The position numbers were made by a program, and so were the translations under genes. From the NCBI RefSeq assembly GCF_003116035.1, contig NZ_LGQW01000015.1, positions 2,281,853 through 2,345,852 of the forward strand: a DNA stretch of 64,000 nucleotides, in the 5' to 3' direction. The stretch's first letter is position 1, and each line of letters begins with the position of its first letter. Shown piece after piece: positions 18,123 to 27,162 of this stretch. The notes under the pieces are model-generated. The model had not been told where the DNA came from and searched no databases. It saw only the letters and a program-made list of their open reading frames with translations. The DNA is from Azospirillum sp. TSH64 (lineage in GTDB: Bacteria > Pseudomonadota > Alphaproteobacteria > Azospirillales > Azospirillaceae).

Positions 18123-18715
18123 AGGCTCACCTGCATGCAACGAAGCACGTACTGCTCCTCGTGCTCGCGGAGGTACGCAAGAACTTCGGCTGAAATCCTG
18201 ACGGGCTGAATGCGGTAGTTCTTGGTGTCGGTCAGGTAGCCGACCTCGGCCAGGATGCGGTAGATGCTGTCCGCAAGCTTGTTCGAGGTGGATTCCTGCC
18301 ATTCGGGCATGAAGGGGTCGCGGTTTCGACACTGGTCAAGAAAGTCGTTCCACCGTTTGCGCGGGAGGTCTGGCCGAAACAGCCGAAACTGCTCTCGCAC
18401 CACGAGATCGAGGAAATCGCCCAGCAGCCTGGAATGCTTGATTGCGCAGGAGAACACAGCATGCGTGGCGACAACATGGGAACCGTCTCGTACGAGTTCC
18501 CAGAGTTCCGGTCCCATAGTTGCGAGTCGGCTGCGCACCAACAACGCCTGTCTCTTTGCCGTTCCAGGGCTGCGCTTCTGAAGGACATTCCGCACTTCGA
18601 TGGCATCCCGCCATTCAGAGTCATCGGCACCATCGAGCAGCAGCCCCGCGACCACACGGCTTTCAGGTACCTTCAGGGAACCGCCCGCGATATCCGCCTT
18701 GTAAAGAGCGTCCAT
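18119..18715 (-). CDS. brxA: BREX protein BrxA (DUF1819)
   Basis: First gene of the BREX operon; 198 aa from the ATG at 18715. A TTG at 18736 could add seven residues. It belongs to DUF1819, small helical DNA-binding-like proteins. Family-like stretches are GGSLKVPESRVVAGLLL near the N terminus, VVREQFRLF and ADSIYRILAEVGYL. In some BREX systems BrxA is dispensable or only modulates the response. The operon promoter must lie in the 443-base space upstream. Confidence 0.92.
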   Translation of the reverse strand: MDALYKADIAGGSLKVPESRVVAGLLLDGADDSEWRDAIEVRNVLQKRSPGTAKRQALLVRSRLATMGPELWELVRDGSHVVATHAVFSCAIKHSRLLGDFLDLVVREQFRLFRPDLPRKRWNDFLDQCRNRDPFMPEWQESTSNKLADSIYRILAEVGYLTDTKNYRIQPVRISAEVLAYLREHEEQYVLRCMQVSL

Positions 18716-18790
18716 CAGGCGATTTTCCCAATGCAATAGGCGGGGGCCTTGATCGGAAAACCGATCACCTGGAAGTGGTCATGGGAAATT

Positions 18791-18808
18791 CGGTCGGCGC
18801 ACCGACCG
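18791..18808. promoter_or_regulatory. Palindrome upstream of brxA
   Basis: CGGTCGG (18791-18797) and CCGACCG (18802-18808) are perfectly inverted around CGCA, 76 bases upstream of the brxA ATG. This could be an operator for a BREX regulator. Evidence is symmetry and position only. Confidence 0.35.
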
Positions 18809-19086
18809 TTTCGCGGAAGGGGACGCCGATTCGGGTTCACAGTGCAGAGCCGCGTAAGCGTCCTCTCAGCCTTTCTGTGCCCCAGGGGAGACAAGGGTCT
18901 GATCGGCTGGGCGGCGGTACAGCGCGGAAACACGATTGCCTCTTTGGTTTACTAAAATTGCCGATACCCATTTGGAGATGCTGCCCGATCAGCGACAGAG
19001 ATGCAACGTCGGGAGCGTCGCGCCTGCGCCTTTCCGTTGAAAGGTTACAGGGCTGAAACACTTTTTGGGGCGTTCTGCTGAGTGTC

Positions 19087-19106
19087 GGTCGTTCCGTCGA
19101 ACGACC
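19087..19106. promoter_or_regulatory. Perfect inverted repeat in the divergent region
   Basis: GGTCGTTC (19087-19094) and GAACGACC (19099-19106) form an 8-base perfect stem with loop CGTC, followed by TTT. It lies 74 bases before the start of the small gene at 19180. It could be an operator for that gene's product, or a weak terminator on the + strand. Confidence 0.35.
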
Positions 19107-19179
19107 TTTGGCGGTGGCGTGCAGGATAATCGCTAAGCCGATCAGTTAGATAAATAACTCCATAACAATGGAGGCTAAT

Positions 19180-19431
19180 ATGTTGGAATACATATATAAC
19201 GAGCTTGTTAAACGAAATCTTATTCAATCTCGTCGCGCATTCAGTAAGATGTACCTGTGTCGTGCCAGTAATTATCTGTCTGATGCTAAAAATCCTAGTG
19301 CAAATACGCTTTCCTTTTTGCACACTAACCTGATGAAAGCTGGTCAGGATGACTTGGCGCTACAGGTTCTTCTAATGATTTTTGATCAAGCTCAGGAAGA
19401 GGTATCAAAGAGAGTTCGGAGGACACGATGA
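19180..19431 (+). CDS. Small helical protein, possible DUF6626-like regulator
   Basis: An 83-aa protein starting at the ATG at 19180, which has TGGAGG 5 bases upstream; an ATG at 19168 overlaps that site and is rejected. The stretch MLEYIYNELVKRNLIQSRRA and the following SNYLSDAKNPSANTLSFL look like a helix-turn-helix-type small protein, and I weakly recall the DUF6626 family. It is divergent from brxA and overlaps the next gene by ATGA. A regulatory role for the BREX region is plausible from position, but not shown. Confidence 0.6.
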   Translation: MLEYIYNELVKRNLIQSRRAFSKMYLCRASNYLSDAKNPSANTLSFLHTNLMKAGQDDLALQVLLMIFDQAQEEVSKRVRRTR

Positions 19432-20141
19432 TCCCCGCTCCACTCGTAACAAATAAAGGCAATTGTCTGATCCACAGCACCAAAACCGCGCACGTTCAGG
19501 AAGATAGGTCCAGGCCCAGCATCATCATCGTATCCAACGATGTATTTCTGGTGCGACTTCCACTGTCCACGAATGTCCTGTCGCTGAATGATCATCTATC
19601 ACATGGTGATGAACCGTTCAGTCGTCTGTGCCCGCGCGATAGGAGGGGCATGGTATTGGACCCATGTGCAATGCGTCTTGAGCATAGATTTCGACGTGCA
19701 GGCATCGAAGCCAATTTTGTTGGCATGACAGAACTGTGGGATATCCCGGAGAAGGATATTGTTCTCAAGACGCTCGTGGCGGACTGGTGTATCCGTGAGT
19801 TCAACTCAGAAACTTTGACCCCCTTGCTGGATGGCCTTGGCTCCAACAGGGTTACCATTCGTTTCAGCTATCACAGCATCCGTCGTCTCTGTCCTACAAG
19901 CGTTCCGGTCGATGAGTTCCTCAAGAAGGCTGTGGTGGACCTTAGGCTTGATTGGTGCGCCAGAGAGAGTGTACCTGTCCAGTACATCAAGAACTATGAG
20001 GGCAATGTCGATGACGTGAATTGCAAATTCTTATCAGGGACGTTCGTCTTCGAAAGCCATGCCGATGCTACAGATTTCGAACTACACTGGGGCTGCGGGT
20101 TACAACACGTCGTTTTGGTCGAACCGCAGCACCGCATGTAA
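19428..20141 (+). CDS. Hypothetical protein (237 aa), coupled to the upstream small gene
   Basis: I do not recognise this protein. It starts inside the stop of the previous gene (ATGA at 19428-19431), so the two are translated together. It has no signal peptide or membrane segment. Six cysteines and several His residues are present without a clear metal-binding pattern. Codon use matches the island. It is convergent with the small gene at 20174-20410. Its place at the BREX edge makes it a candidate accessory gene. Confidence 0.6.
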   Translation: MIPAPLVTNKGNCLIHSTKTAHVQEDRSRPSIIIVSNDVFLVRLPLSTNVLSLNDHLSHGDEPFSRLCPRDRRGMVLDPCAMRLEHRFRRAGIEANFVGMTELWDIPEKDIVLKTLVADWCIREFNSETLTPLLDGLGSNRVTIRFSYHSIRRLCPTSVPVDEFLKKAVVDLRLDWCARESVPVQYIKNYEGNVDDVNCKFLSGTFVFESHADATDFELHWGCGLQHVVLVEPQHRM

Positions 20142-20173
20142 TCTATTAGAGGAGATTGGGACGAAAGAACCTA

Positions 20174-20410
20174 TTACCACCCAGCATCTTCGAGCATGTC
20201 CCGCACTGTCTCGCTCGCGCATGCGACCGTTACCGTCCAGAAATCGGGCAGAGATTTATCCACGTTACTGATAATCGCTTCAGGATGGCTCTCAGCAAGC
20301 TTCTGGAACCGCGTCCAAAGGTATGGGTCCATGTTGATGGTAGCGGTATACGGATGTGTTTTCGTTAGCTGACCTGAACAAGATAGGCCGTCAATCTGCT
20401 GAATGGTCAT
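20174..20410 (-). CDS. Hypothetical small protein (78 aa)
   Basis: A 78-aa acidic protein of unknown function. GAGG about 8 bases before the ATG and an inverted repeat TCACAG...CTGTGA (20420-20438) just upstream support a real gene. The C-terminal half, with DFWTVTVACAS near residue 56, looks like a folded beta-alpha unit. It is convergent with the 237-aa gene (32-base gap) and divergent from the integrase. Confidence 0.55.
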   Translation of the reverse strand: MTIQQIDGLSCSGQLTKTHPYTATINMDPYLWTRFQKLAESHPEAIISNVDKSLPDFWTVTVACASETVRDMLEDAGW

Positions 20411-20419
20411 AATTTCACC

Positions 20420-20438
20420 TCACAGTCAGACGCTGTGA
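20420..20438. promoter_or_regulatory. Inverted repeat upstream of the 78-aa gene
   Basis: TCACAG (20420-20425) and CTGTGA (20433-20438) are inverted around 7 bases and lie about 10 bases before the gene's start codon. This is a position fit for a repressor site; the binding protein is unknown. Confidence 0.3.
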
Positions 20439-20622
20439 ATTCAGCGTCAGCCGTATTTATCTCCTCTGCTTTCATGGCAAGACCAACATGCCAGTACCTG
20501 TAACCGCCCAAATGGTGATGAGTGCTGGCCCCGCCACCTGATTCGCCGACACCACCATCACCATAAAATCTCTCTTCTCTTGTGAGATGAGGATTGGTGC
20601 GGTGTTGGACGCAATCTTTCGG

Positions 20623-20651
20623 TTGACAGACTGAGAACTCGTGAGACCATG
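20623..20651 (+). promoter_or_regulatory. Weak promoter candidate for the integrase
   Basis: A perfect -35-like TTGACA is at 20623-20628. The hexamer 17 bases on (20646-20651) is a poor match to a -10 box. It lies 33 bases before the integrase ATG. Confidence 0.25.
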
Positions 20652-20683
20652 CTTGTTGTGTGCGGTTTTATTGTGAGATCAGC

Positions 20684-21265
20684 ATGGCAGGTCGGCAGGC
20701 AAAGGTACTCTCCACAGCCCAGATGAAGGCAGTGCTGGCACACCTGTCCACGACTCGAAACCCAGCCCGTGACGCGGCGATGTTCCTGCTGAGCGTGCGG
20801 GCTGGATTGAGAGCCAAGGAGATCGCCGAAGCGACCTGGGGGATGGTTACCAACTCAGACGGCCAAGTTGGGGATTTCCTGCACCTGGAAGATCGCGCCG
20901 CAAAGATGGGGTCTGGTCGCACCATCCCTCTCAGCAGGGAGTTGCGTGACGCCCTGGTGCAGCTTCATGCCGAACGCCGTCCGCATCCAGATAGGCACAT
21001 CATCTATTCGGAACGCGGGCATCGGATGTCGGCGGCATCGGTCACCCGTTGGTTCTTCGACCTCTATCACCGGCTTGGGTTCAACGGGTGCTCTAGCCAT
21101 TCAGGTCGTCGAACTTTCATCACCAACGCTGCGCGCAAGATTACCCTGGTAGGCGGTTCCCTGCGGGATGTCATGGAACTGGCTGGACACCGATCTCTGG
21201 TCGTCACGGCCCGCTACATCGACGGAGATACCGAAGCCAAGCGCAAGGTGGTCAACATCATCTGA
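20684..21265 (+). CDS. Compact tyrosine recombinase/integrase
   Basis: A 193-aa tyrosine recombinase with a complete catalytic set: Arg in GLRAKEI, Lys in AKMGSGR, H-x-x-R in HSGRR, His in LAGHRS and the nucleophile Tyr in ARYID. It lacks the N-terminal arm and most of the core-binding domain of phage integrases, so its size is closer to FimB/FimE-type recombinases. The ATG at 20684 is preferred to an upstream GTG at 20660. It sits at the right end of the low-GC region and is the only mobility gene seen. It could mobilise the island or act as an invertase; no inverted repeat pair for inversion was found. Confidence 0.85.
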   Translation: MAGRQAKVLSTAQMKAVLAHLSTTRNPARDAAMFLLSVRAGLRAKEIAEATWGMVTNSDGQVGDFLHLEDRAAKMGSGRTIPLSRELRDALVQLHAERRPHPDRHIIYSERGHRMSAASVTRWFFDLYHRLGFNGCSSHSGRRTFITNAARKITLVGGSLRDVMELAGHRSLVVTARYIDGDTEAKRKVVNII

Positions 21266-22819
21266 TGCCAGTGATCATCAGCGTACCGGAAATCAACGGT
21301 TTGCCACGGTTTTTCATGGCCGTTCCAACCGCCGTGTAACCAAACGCATCATCGACATGAACCAACTGATCCTGATGACCTTCAGCAGCACCATGGTGGT
21401 GCTGCTGGCGGGCTATCGGACGTGCTTCTCGCCCTTCACTTCGTTCAGTGCGGCATCACGTCCGTCAGCCCATTCCTAATCACTGAATGAATGATTCAGA
21501 TTCACATCCTAGATTTCACGTCACTTTCTCTCCCCCTTGGTCCAGACTCAAAGTCACACGCATGGACGTTTGATTATTCTGAACCAAGGGGAAGAAGATG
21601 ACATCCTGAGTTTATGTAGTCACTCGATAAGCCACTTGCCATGTCTATAATAGCAGCAGGCGGTTGCCCTGTACCTGCTTAAGCAGCCTTTCTTACTCCC
21701 GTTCCACCTGATGGCGAGACTTCGGGGTACTGTAGGCTGGATGTGCATAGCATGCCTTTTTCATCCGCTACACCTTGCATCTCCGGTGAACGTTTGGGAG
21801 TCAACGGTTATGGAATTGATAATTCCAAGCTCACGCACTCAGCAATCGAGTAACTGGTGCGTGTGGGTAGTTGTCAAACATGTGAAGACAGAGCCACCCT
21901 CATTTTCGTTAAGCCTTCTTGTGGGAACTCAAGTCCCACCGAGCGGTCGCTACTCATCTCACCTGCTGTGGGTTGATGATGTTCGTCTCGTCGGTTGCCC
22001 TAACCTCATGGTCGTTTTCTGCTCGCCACGCTTCCACGCGCGAACTCCAACCGTGTGGGGTGGAGGAACCCCTGTACTCTCCTGGGCATTATGAATGAAC
22101 GCATGCGTTCTCTAAGATTATTTATACCACGAAGGATTATGTCTTGTCGATATTATTCACTGCGCCGATCTCTCCCTGATCAACGCCGCCGCGCCGCCGA
22201 CACTCCTGTCCTGGTGCGGAAGGAACCCAGCACCAGGAACAGCTTGGCCGACGAACGCGCCCTGTCAACATGACGATGCGTCAGCCGTTGTGTTGGCTGG
22301 GTGATGGCCTGCCAGTTCGGGCCGATGAGCACTGCGTTGGCTGGCAACGCCGAATCCGCCCTTGACGCCTATAGCGGGGGATCATCGGCACTCTCCGGAG
22401 GATGCTGGCGCTGGAATAGGAGCGGCTGCGGGTCTGATAGCACGCGCGCGCGACCATAGCGGTGCCGGGGGGCGTTTTAAAGCCTCGCGATGGCCCGATC
22501 CGTCCGCCCAACCGGCTTGTCTGCCCGCTCCGCTGTTGGCGGCATTAATCTTCACGGGCGAATCTTTGCCAGCCTAAGGGAATCCGCGCCTAACGTTGCG
22601 CGGGCGGACTTTCCGTCAATTCCCTGTCAACATAGGGATCCGCACGCCACCGTCCATCCAGACGCGAGGAAAACAGTCAAAGAGTCGCGCCTGGGTGGAT
22701 TTGATTTGCTTGCAGTTGAATCCGCGCGAGCATTAAGCAACACTTGCACAGCGCATCGGGACCGGCCCCAGCCGGTTTCCGCGAGTTCCGCCGAACAGGC
22801 CATCCGAAGGGAGCCCTTC
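21266..22819. other. Island-core junction without supported genes
   Basis: About 1.55 kb with no convincing coding sequence. Up to about 22,100 the composition is island-like; then it becomes GC-rich. An open frame at 21711-22094 is Cys-, Ser- and His-rich without family features. Near 22,170-22,310 a GC-rich frame may be a truncated end of an older core gene. An imperfect inverted repeat is listed at 21533-21591. The attachment site may lie here, but I found no matching repeat in the window. Confidence 0.5.
21533..21591. repeat. Imperfect inverted repeat near the integrase
   Basis: CCCCTTGGTCCAGA (21533-21546) and TCTGAACCAAGGGG (21578-21591) match as inverted arms at 13 of 14 positions, 31 bases apart. 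They lie about 270 bases after the integrase stop. Recombinase core sites and small-element ends can look like this; this is inference. Confidence 0.45.
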
Positions 22820-25800
22820 TTGTCCGACCCCGTCGCCGAGCTGGTCCGTGCGCCGTCGCGCTCGTCCGACGAGGCCCGGCTCTACCGCCTGCAATTCCTG
22901 GCGTCGATGGCGCTGGTCTCGGCGCTCGTCCTCGGGCTCGGCCTCTATTTCGTCTGGCAGCATTGGGCCGACCTGGAGCACGACCTCCAGCAGAGCGAGG
23001 CGCGCTATGTCGAGGAGCAGCACCAGGCCCTGGTGCAGGAGGTGGAGAACGCGCAGTCCTACCTCGCCTACATGCGCTCGCGCGTCGAACCGCTGCTGAA
23101 GGAGCAGCTGCGCGCCCAGGTGGACGAGGCCTATTCCATCGCCCGCAGCGTCCATGACCGGGAAAAGGACATCCTGCCCGAAGCGTCGGTGAAGGAATCG
23201 ATCAAACAGACGCTGCGGCCGCTGCGCTTCTCCGGCGGGCGCGGCTACTACTTCATCAACGACCTGAACGGCGAATCGGTGCTGATGCCGGTCGACCCGG
23301 CGCGGGAGGGGACCTCTCCCTTCTCCGCTCCCGATCCGCAAGGGGCCGCGGTGATGCGCGAGCTGATGCGGGCCGTCCAGGATCCCAGCCTGCGCGGCTT
23401 CGCCCGCTATCGCTGGCGCATGCCGGACGATCCGGTCCAAACTGGCGACAGATCGGCCGTGGACAAGCTGGCCTTCGTCCGCCGCTTTGAACCCTATGAC
23501 TGGGTGATCGGCGCCAGCGACGCGCTGGGAGCGGTGGAGGCGCGGTTGCAGCACGAATCGCTGGAGCGTCTGCGCGCCTTCCGCTTCGGGGAAACCGGCT
23601 ATGTCGGGGTGCTGCGCCAGGACGGGCAGGTGCTGCTGTCGCCCACCGCCCCGGCGTCGGAGGGGATGAACGCCCGCGACCTGCCATGGAAGACCGAGCG
23701 CGACCTCGTCACCCGGTTGCTGGAACTCGGACGCCAGGGCGGCGGCGAGCTGCGCTATGACTGGATCCATCCGGTCACCGCCCGGCCGACCCCGAAGATG
23801 GCCTATGTCTCGGCCCCCAGCGTCTGGGGCTGGATCCTGGTCGCCGGCTTCTACATCGACGATGTCGGCAAGGAGATGGAGGTCCGCCGGGCGGAAATCA
23901 GCCGCGGCGTCAACCAGCGGGTCTGGACCACGGTGGCGGTGCTGGCCGTGGCGCTGGCGGCGTCGGTCGGCGTGTCATGGCTGGTCACCGGCTGGATCCG
24001 GCGCATCGTCGGCGGCTATCAGCTGCGGGTCAGGCACAGCGACAGCATGCTGCGCGAACGGGCGCGTCAGCTGTATCTCGCCAACTTCTTCATCGACCAT
24101 GTGTCGGAGATCGTCGTGCTGGCCGACGCCGGCCTGCGCATCGCCTACATCAATCCCTTCGGCTGCCAGGCCCTGGGCGGAACGCTGGAAGACCTCGTGA
24201 TGGGGCAGGCCGATCTGCTGAAGCGCTTCGCCGCCGAGGGCGAGGCCGCGGCCAGCCATTACGAGACCGCCTACCGCACCGCCGACGGCCGCACGCTGGA
24301 GCTGGAGGTCACCGCCAGCCGCATCACCTACGAAGGCGACGTCTATTACTCGGCCATCGCCCGCGACATCAGCGAGCGCAAGCGGGCGGAGTGGCAGCTG
24401 CGCCTGTCGGCCAAGGTGTTCGACAATGCGGCCGAGGGCATGTTCGTCGCCAACGAACACCGGCAGATCGTCGCCGCCAACGACGCCTTCTCCCGCATCA
24501 CCGGATATGATCGGGACGAGGTGCTGGGCCGGGGCCCCGACTTCCTGCGCTCCGACCGCAATCCCTCCGGCTTCTATGAGGAGCTGTGGGCGCAGCTGCT
24601 CGAAAACGGCCATTGGGCCGGCGAGATCTGGAGCACCCGCAAGAACGGCGAGGTGTTCCCGGAGTGGCTGAGCGTCAAGCTGGTCTGCAACGAGGACGGC
24701 GCCGTCGCCAACTATATCGCGGCCTTCAGCGACATCACCGCGACCAGGGCGCAGGAGGAGCGCATCCGCCATCTGGCGCAGTTCGATTTCCTGACCGACC
24801 TGCCCAACCGCTTCCTGCTGCGCGACCGGCTGGAGCGCGCGATGCTGGCCGCCGGGCGCCACGGCACCAAGGTCGGGCTGCTGTTCGTCGATCTCGACCG
24901 CTTCAAGACGATCAACGACAGCCTGGGACATCAGGTCGGCGACGACCTGCTGCGCGAGGTGGCCGGGCGGCTGACCGGCACCGTGCGGGCGGGCGACACC
25001 GTCAGCCGCCAGGGCGGCGACGAGTTCATCATCCTGATCGGCGACATGGGCAGCCCCGACGCGGCGGACATCGTCGCGCGCAAGGTCCTGCACACTCTGT
25101 CTGAACCCTATCTGATCGACGGGCACGAGTTGCGGGTCACGCCCTCCATCGGCATCGCCATCTACCCCGACGACGGCACCGACATCGACGGGCTGCTGAA
25201 AAGCGCCGACATGGCGATGTATGCCGCGAAGGATGCCGGGCGCGCCACCTACCAGTTCTTCACGCCGGAGCTGAACCGCCGCGCGTCGGACCGGATGTGG
25301 ACCGAAAACAACCTGCGCCGGGCGCTCGCCAACAACGAACTGGAACTGCATTTCCAACCGCAGTTCTCCATGGACGGCCGCCGGCTGATCGGGGCGGAGG
25401 CGCTGGTGCGCTGGCGCCAGCCCGACGGCACGCTGATCATGCCCGGCCAGTTCATCCCGGTGGCCGAGGATACCGGCCTGATCCTGCCTCTGGGCGATTG
25501 GGTGCTGGGCGAGGCCTGCCGCCGCGCGGCCGAACTGCTGCGCCACCATGACCTGCTGATCGCCATCAACCTGTCGGCGGTGCAGGTGCGCCGTCCGGGA
25601 CTGGCGGAGCGGGTGGCCGGCTGGCTGTCGGCCTACGGCATCCCGCCCTCGGCGCTGGAGCTGGAGGTGACGGAAAGCGTCCTGATGGACGAGTCCGACG
25701 TGGTGTCGGAAACCTTCTCGCGGCTGCGCGAGCTGGGGGTGCCGGTCGCCATCGACGATTTCGGCACCGGCTATTCCTCGCTGGCCTATCTGAAGCGCTT

Positions 25801-26092
25801 CCGCGTCGACAAGCTGAAGATCGACCGCAGCTTCGTCAGCGGCCTGCGCGCCGGCAACCCGGACAGCGGCGCCATCGCCGAGGCGATCATCGGCATGGCG
25901 CGGTCTTTGCGCATGCAGACGCTGGCCGAAGGGGTGGAGACGGAGGAGCAGTATGGCTGCCTCGCCGAGATGGGCTGCGACCAGTGCCAGGGCTATCTGC
26001 TGGGCCGCCCGATGCCCTACGAGGATTTCCTGGAGTTCGTCCGCCGCGACGCAGCGGCAGCCGAGCCGCGGGTGGCCGAACCGGTGGGTTAG
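22820..26092 (+). CDS. Cache-PAS-GGDEF-EAL membrane protein (c-di-GMP turnover)
   Basis: A 1090-aa sensor that probably makes and breaks cyclic di-GMP. Order: a membrane helix near residues 20-45; a periplasmic region with two Cache-like repeats (GYYFIND...WVIGASD and GYVGVL...WGWILVAGFY); a second helix near 375-395; two PAS domains; a GGDEF domain with the intact active motif RQGGDEF near 732; and an EAL domain with EALVRW near 860, DDFGTGYSSL and the terminal EGVE. Both output motifs look active. The start is TTG at 22820 with AAGGGAG at 22807-22813; the long upstream extension of the frame is not protein-like. Confidence 0.9.
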   Translation: MSDPVAELVRAPSRSSDEARLYRLQFLASMALVSALVLGLGLYFVWQHWADLEHDLQQSEARYVEEQHQALVQEVENAQSYLAYMRSRVEPLLKEQLRAQVDEAYSIARSVHDREKDILPEASVKESIKQTLRPLRFSGGRGYYFINDLNGESVLMPVDPAREGTSPFSAPDPQGAAVMRELMRAVQDPSLRGFARYRWRMPDDPVQTGDRSAVDKLAFVRRFEPYDWVIGASDALGAVEARLQHESLERLRAFRFGETGYVGVLRQDGQVLLSPTAPASEGMNARDLPWKTERDLVTRLLELGRQGGGELRYDWIHPVTARPTPKMAYVSAPSVWGWILVAGFYIDDVGKEMEVRRAEISRGVNQRVWTTVAVLAVALAASVGVSWLVTGWIRRIVGGYQLRVRHSDSMLRERARQLYLANFFIDHVSEIVVLADAGLRIAYINPFGCQALGGTLEDLVMGQADLLKRFAAEGEAAASHYETAYRTADGRTLELEVTASRITYEGDVYYSAIARDISERKRAEWQLRLSAKVFDNAAEGMFVANEHRQIVAANDAFSRITGYDRDEVLGRGPDFLRSDRNPSGFYEELWAQLLENGHWAGEIWSTRKNGEVFPEWLSVKLVCNEDGAVANYIAAFSDITATRAQEERIRHLAQFDFLTDLPNRFLLRDRLERAMLAAGRHGTKVGLLFVDLDRFKTINDSLGHQVGDDLLREVAGRLTGTVRAGDTVSRQGGDEFIILIGDMGSPDAADIVARKVLHTLSEPYLIDGHELRVTPSIGIAIYPDDGTDIDGLLKSADMAMYAAKDAGRATYQFFTPELNRRASDRMWTENNLRRALANNELELHFQPQFSMDGRRLIGAEALVRWRQPDGTLIMPGQFIPVAEDTGLILPLGDWVLGEACRRAAELLRHHDLLIAINLSAVQVRRPGLAERVAGWLSAYGIPPSALELEVTESVLMDESDVVSETFSRLRELGVPVAIDDFGTGYSSLAYLKRFRVDKLKIDRSFVSGLRAGNPDSGAIAEAIIGMARSLRMQTLAEGVETEEQYGCLAEMGCDQCQGYLLGRPMPYEDFLEFVRRDAAAAEPRVAEPVG

Positions 26093-26126
26093 GCGGTCGA
26101 TCAGGGCAGGCGTCACCCACCGGGCG

Positions 26127-26885
26127 TCACCCGTACCGCAGCAGCCGCGTGCCGTTCGCCTTCAGCCAGGCCCGCGGCCAGTCCACGCCGCTGCCGTCCG
26201 TCAGGCTGGCGCACAGCGCCCAGAAGCGCGGCGAGTGGTTCATCTCGCGCAGATGGGCCACCTCGTGGCCGACCACGTAATCCAGCACCGGCTCCGGCGT
26301 CAGGATCAGCCGCCAGGAGAAGGACAGCCGGCCGGTGGACGAACAGCTGCCCCAGCGGCTTTTGGTGTCGCGGATCGTGACCGCCGCCACGCGGGCGCCG
26401 ATGACTGCGGCCTTCAGCCGGGCACGGGTCGCCAGCTCGCGCTTGGCCTCCGCGGTCAGGAAATCGCGGATGCGGCGGGCGACATGCTCGGGCTGGCCGC
26501 CGACCAGCAGGGCGCCGTCCTCAAGGCGCGTCGGGCCGCGCATGGCAGGGTCGTGGCGGATGACATGCTCGACGCCGAGATAGGGCACGCTGGCGCCGTC
26601 GGCGAAGGGCAGGGACGGCGGCATCGCCGCCAGCCGCGCCCGCAGCCAGCCGTCATGCCGGCCGACGAACTGGCGGGCATCGGTTTCCGACACGCCGACC
26701 GGCACCACCACCTGGACCAGCCCGCGCCCGGCATCGACCCGCAGGGTCATGCGGGTCGCACGCGCGCTTTCCCGCAGCTCCAGCGGAATCGGCAGGCCGG
26801 ATATCTCCAGCGCGCGGGGCGGCTGGGGCGGCCGGGCGGCGGATCGCTTGCGGCGACGCACAAGGGCGGGGAGGCGTTGCACCAT
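26127..26885 (-). CDS. YgjP-like zinc metallopeptidase (DUF45)
   Basis: A 252-aa protein of the YgjP/SprT-like M48-related family. It shows the zinc site HEVAH near residues 208-212, a third ligand His in the following NHSPRFW, and the upstream family signature KSRWGSCSS. It is predicted cytoplasmic, with a basic N terminus and no signal peptide. Substrate unknown. It is convergent with the c-di-GMP gene 35 bases away and probably transcribed alone. Confidence 0.88.
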   Translation of the reverse strand: MVQRLPALVRRRKRSAARPPQPPRALEISGLPIPLELRESARATRMTLRVDAGRGLVQVVVPVGVSETDARQFVGRHDGWLRARLAAMPPSLPFADGASVPYLGVEHVIRHDPAMRGPTRLEDGALLVGGQPEHVARRIRDFLTAEAKRELATRARLKAAVIGARVAAVTIRDTKSRWGSCSSTGRLSFSWRLILTPEPVLDYVVGHEVAHLREMNHSPRFWALCASLTDGSGVDWPRAWLKANGTRLLRYG

Positions 26886-27162
26886 GCCGTCTTATAGCGC
26901 GGCCACTGCCGGCTGCGGAAGCATCCTCCGCCCTTTGTCTGAATGGTGCCGCGGTTCGGTTTCGGCTTAAAGCATTAGGGCTTTTGAACGATCCCGGCCT
27001 ATGGGATCGACTGAGGTCACATTTGACACGATCGATCGGGGCACAAGATAAAGCAGAGGTAACGCGGTGGTCTGTAGACCTCCCATTTGCCGCCGGTTCA
27101 CATGTTCGTTTGCCTATGGTTGTTCCGTTCGCCTCGCCCCTTAGCATTGCCGAGTACATGCC

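Larger units (their letters stand above)
18737..19179. other. Divergent promoter region of BREX and an unknown gene pair
   Basis: No gene is supported in this stretch. It contains two perfect hairpins, at 18791-18808 and 19087-19106, listed separately. No WYL-type BrxR repressor gene, often found upstream of BREX, is present here. I could not fix -35 and -10 boxes. Confidence 0.45.
1..22100. mobile_element. Right part of a defence genomic island (boundary approximate)
   Basis: The base composition is clearly more AT-rich than after about 22.5 kb, and TTA, ATA and AGA codons are common. The cargo is defence-related: DarT1/NADAR, an HTH-methyltransferase and BREX type 1. A tyrosine recombinase lies near the right end at 20684-21265. 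The left end is outside the window. I found no tRNA and no direct repeat that could serve as an attachment site, so the right limit is placed only by the composition change between about 22,100 and 22,500. That this is one island rather than several stacked insertions is an inference. Confidence 0.6.

Noticed and set aside
18520-19056. 178-codon frame antisense to brxA and reaching upstream
   Set aside because: Low-complexity Arg/Pro/Ser composition with no conserved motif; it shadows brxA.
21711-22094. 127-codon frame after the integrase
   Set aside because: Unusual composition, no ribosome site, no recognisable family; kept as non-coding.
23975-26116. 713-codon frame antisense to the GGDEF-EAL gene
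   Set aside because: High GC at third positions opens the antisense frame; the + strand has the true domains.
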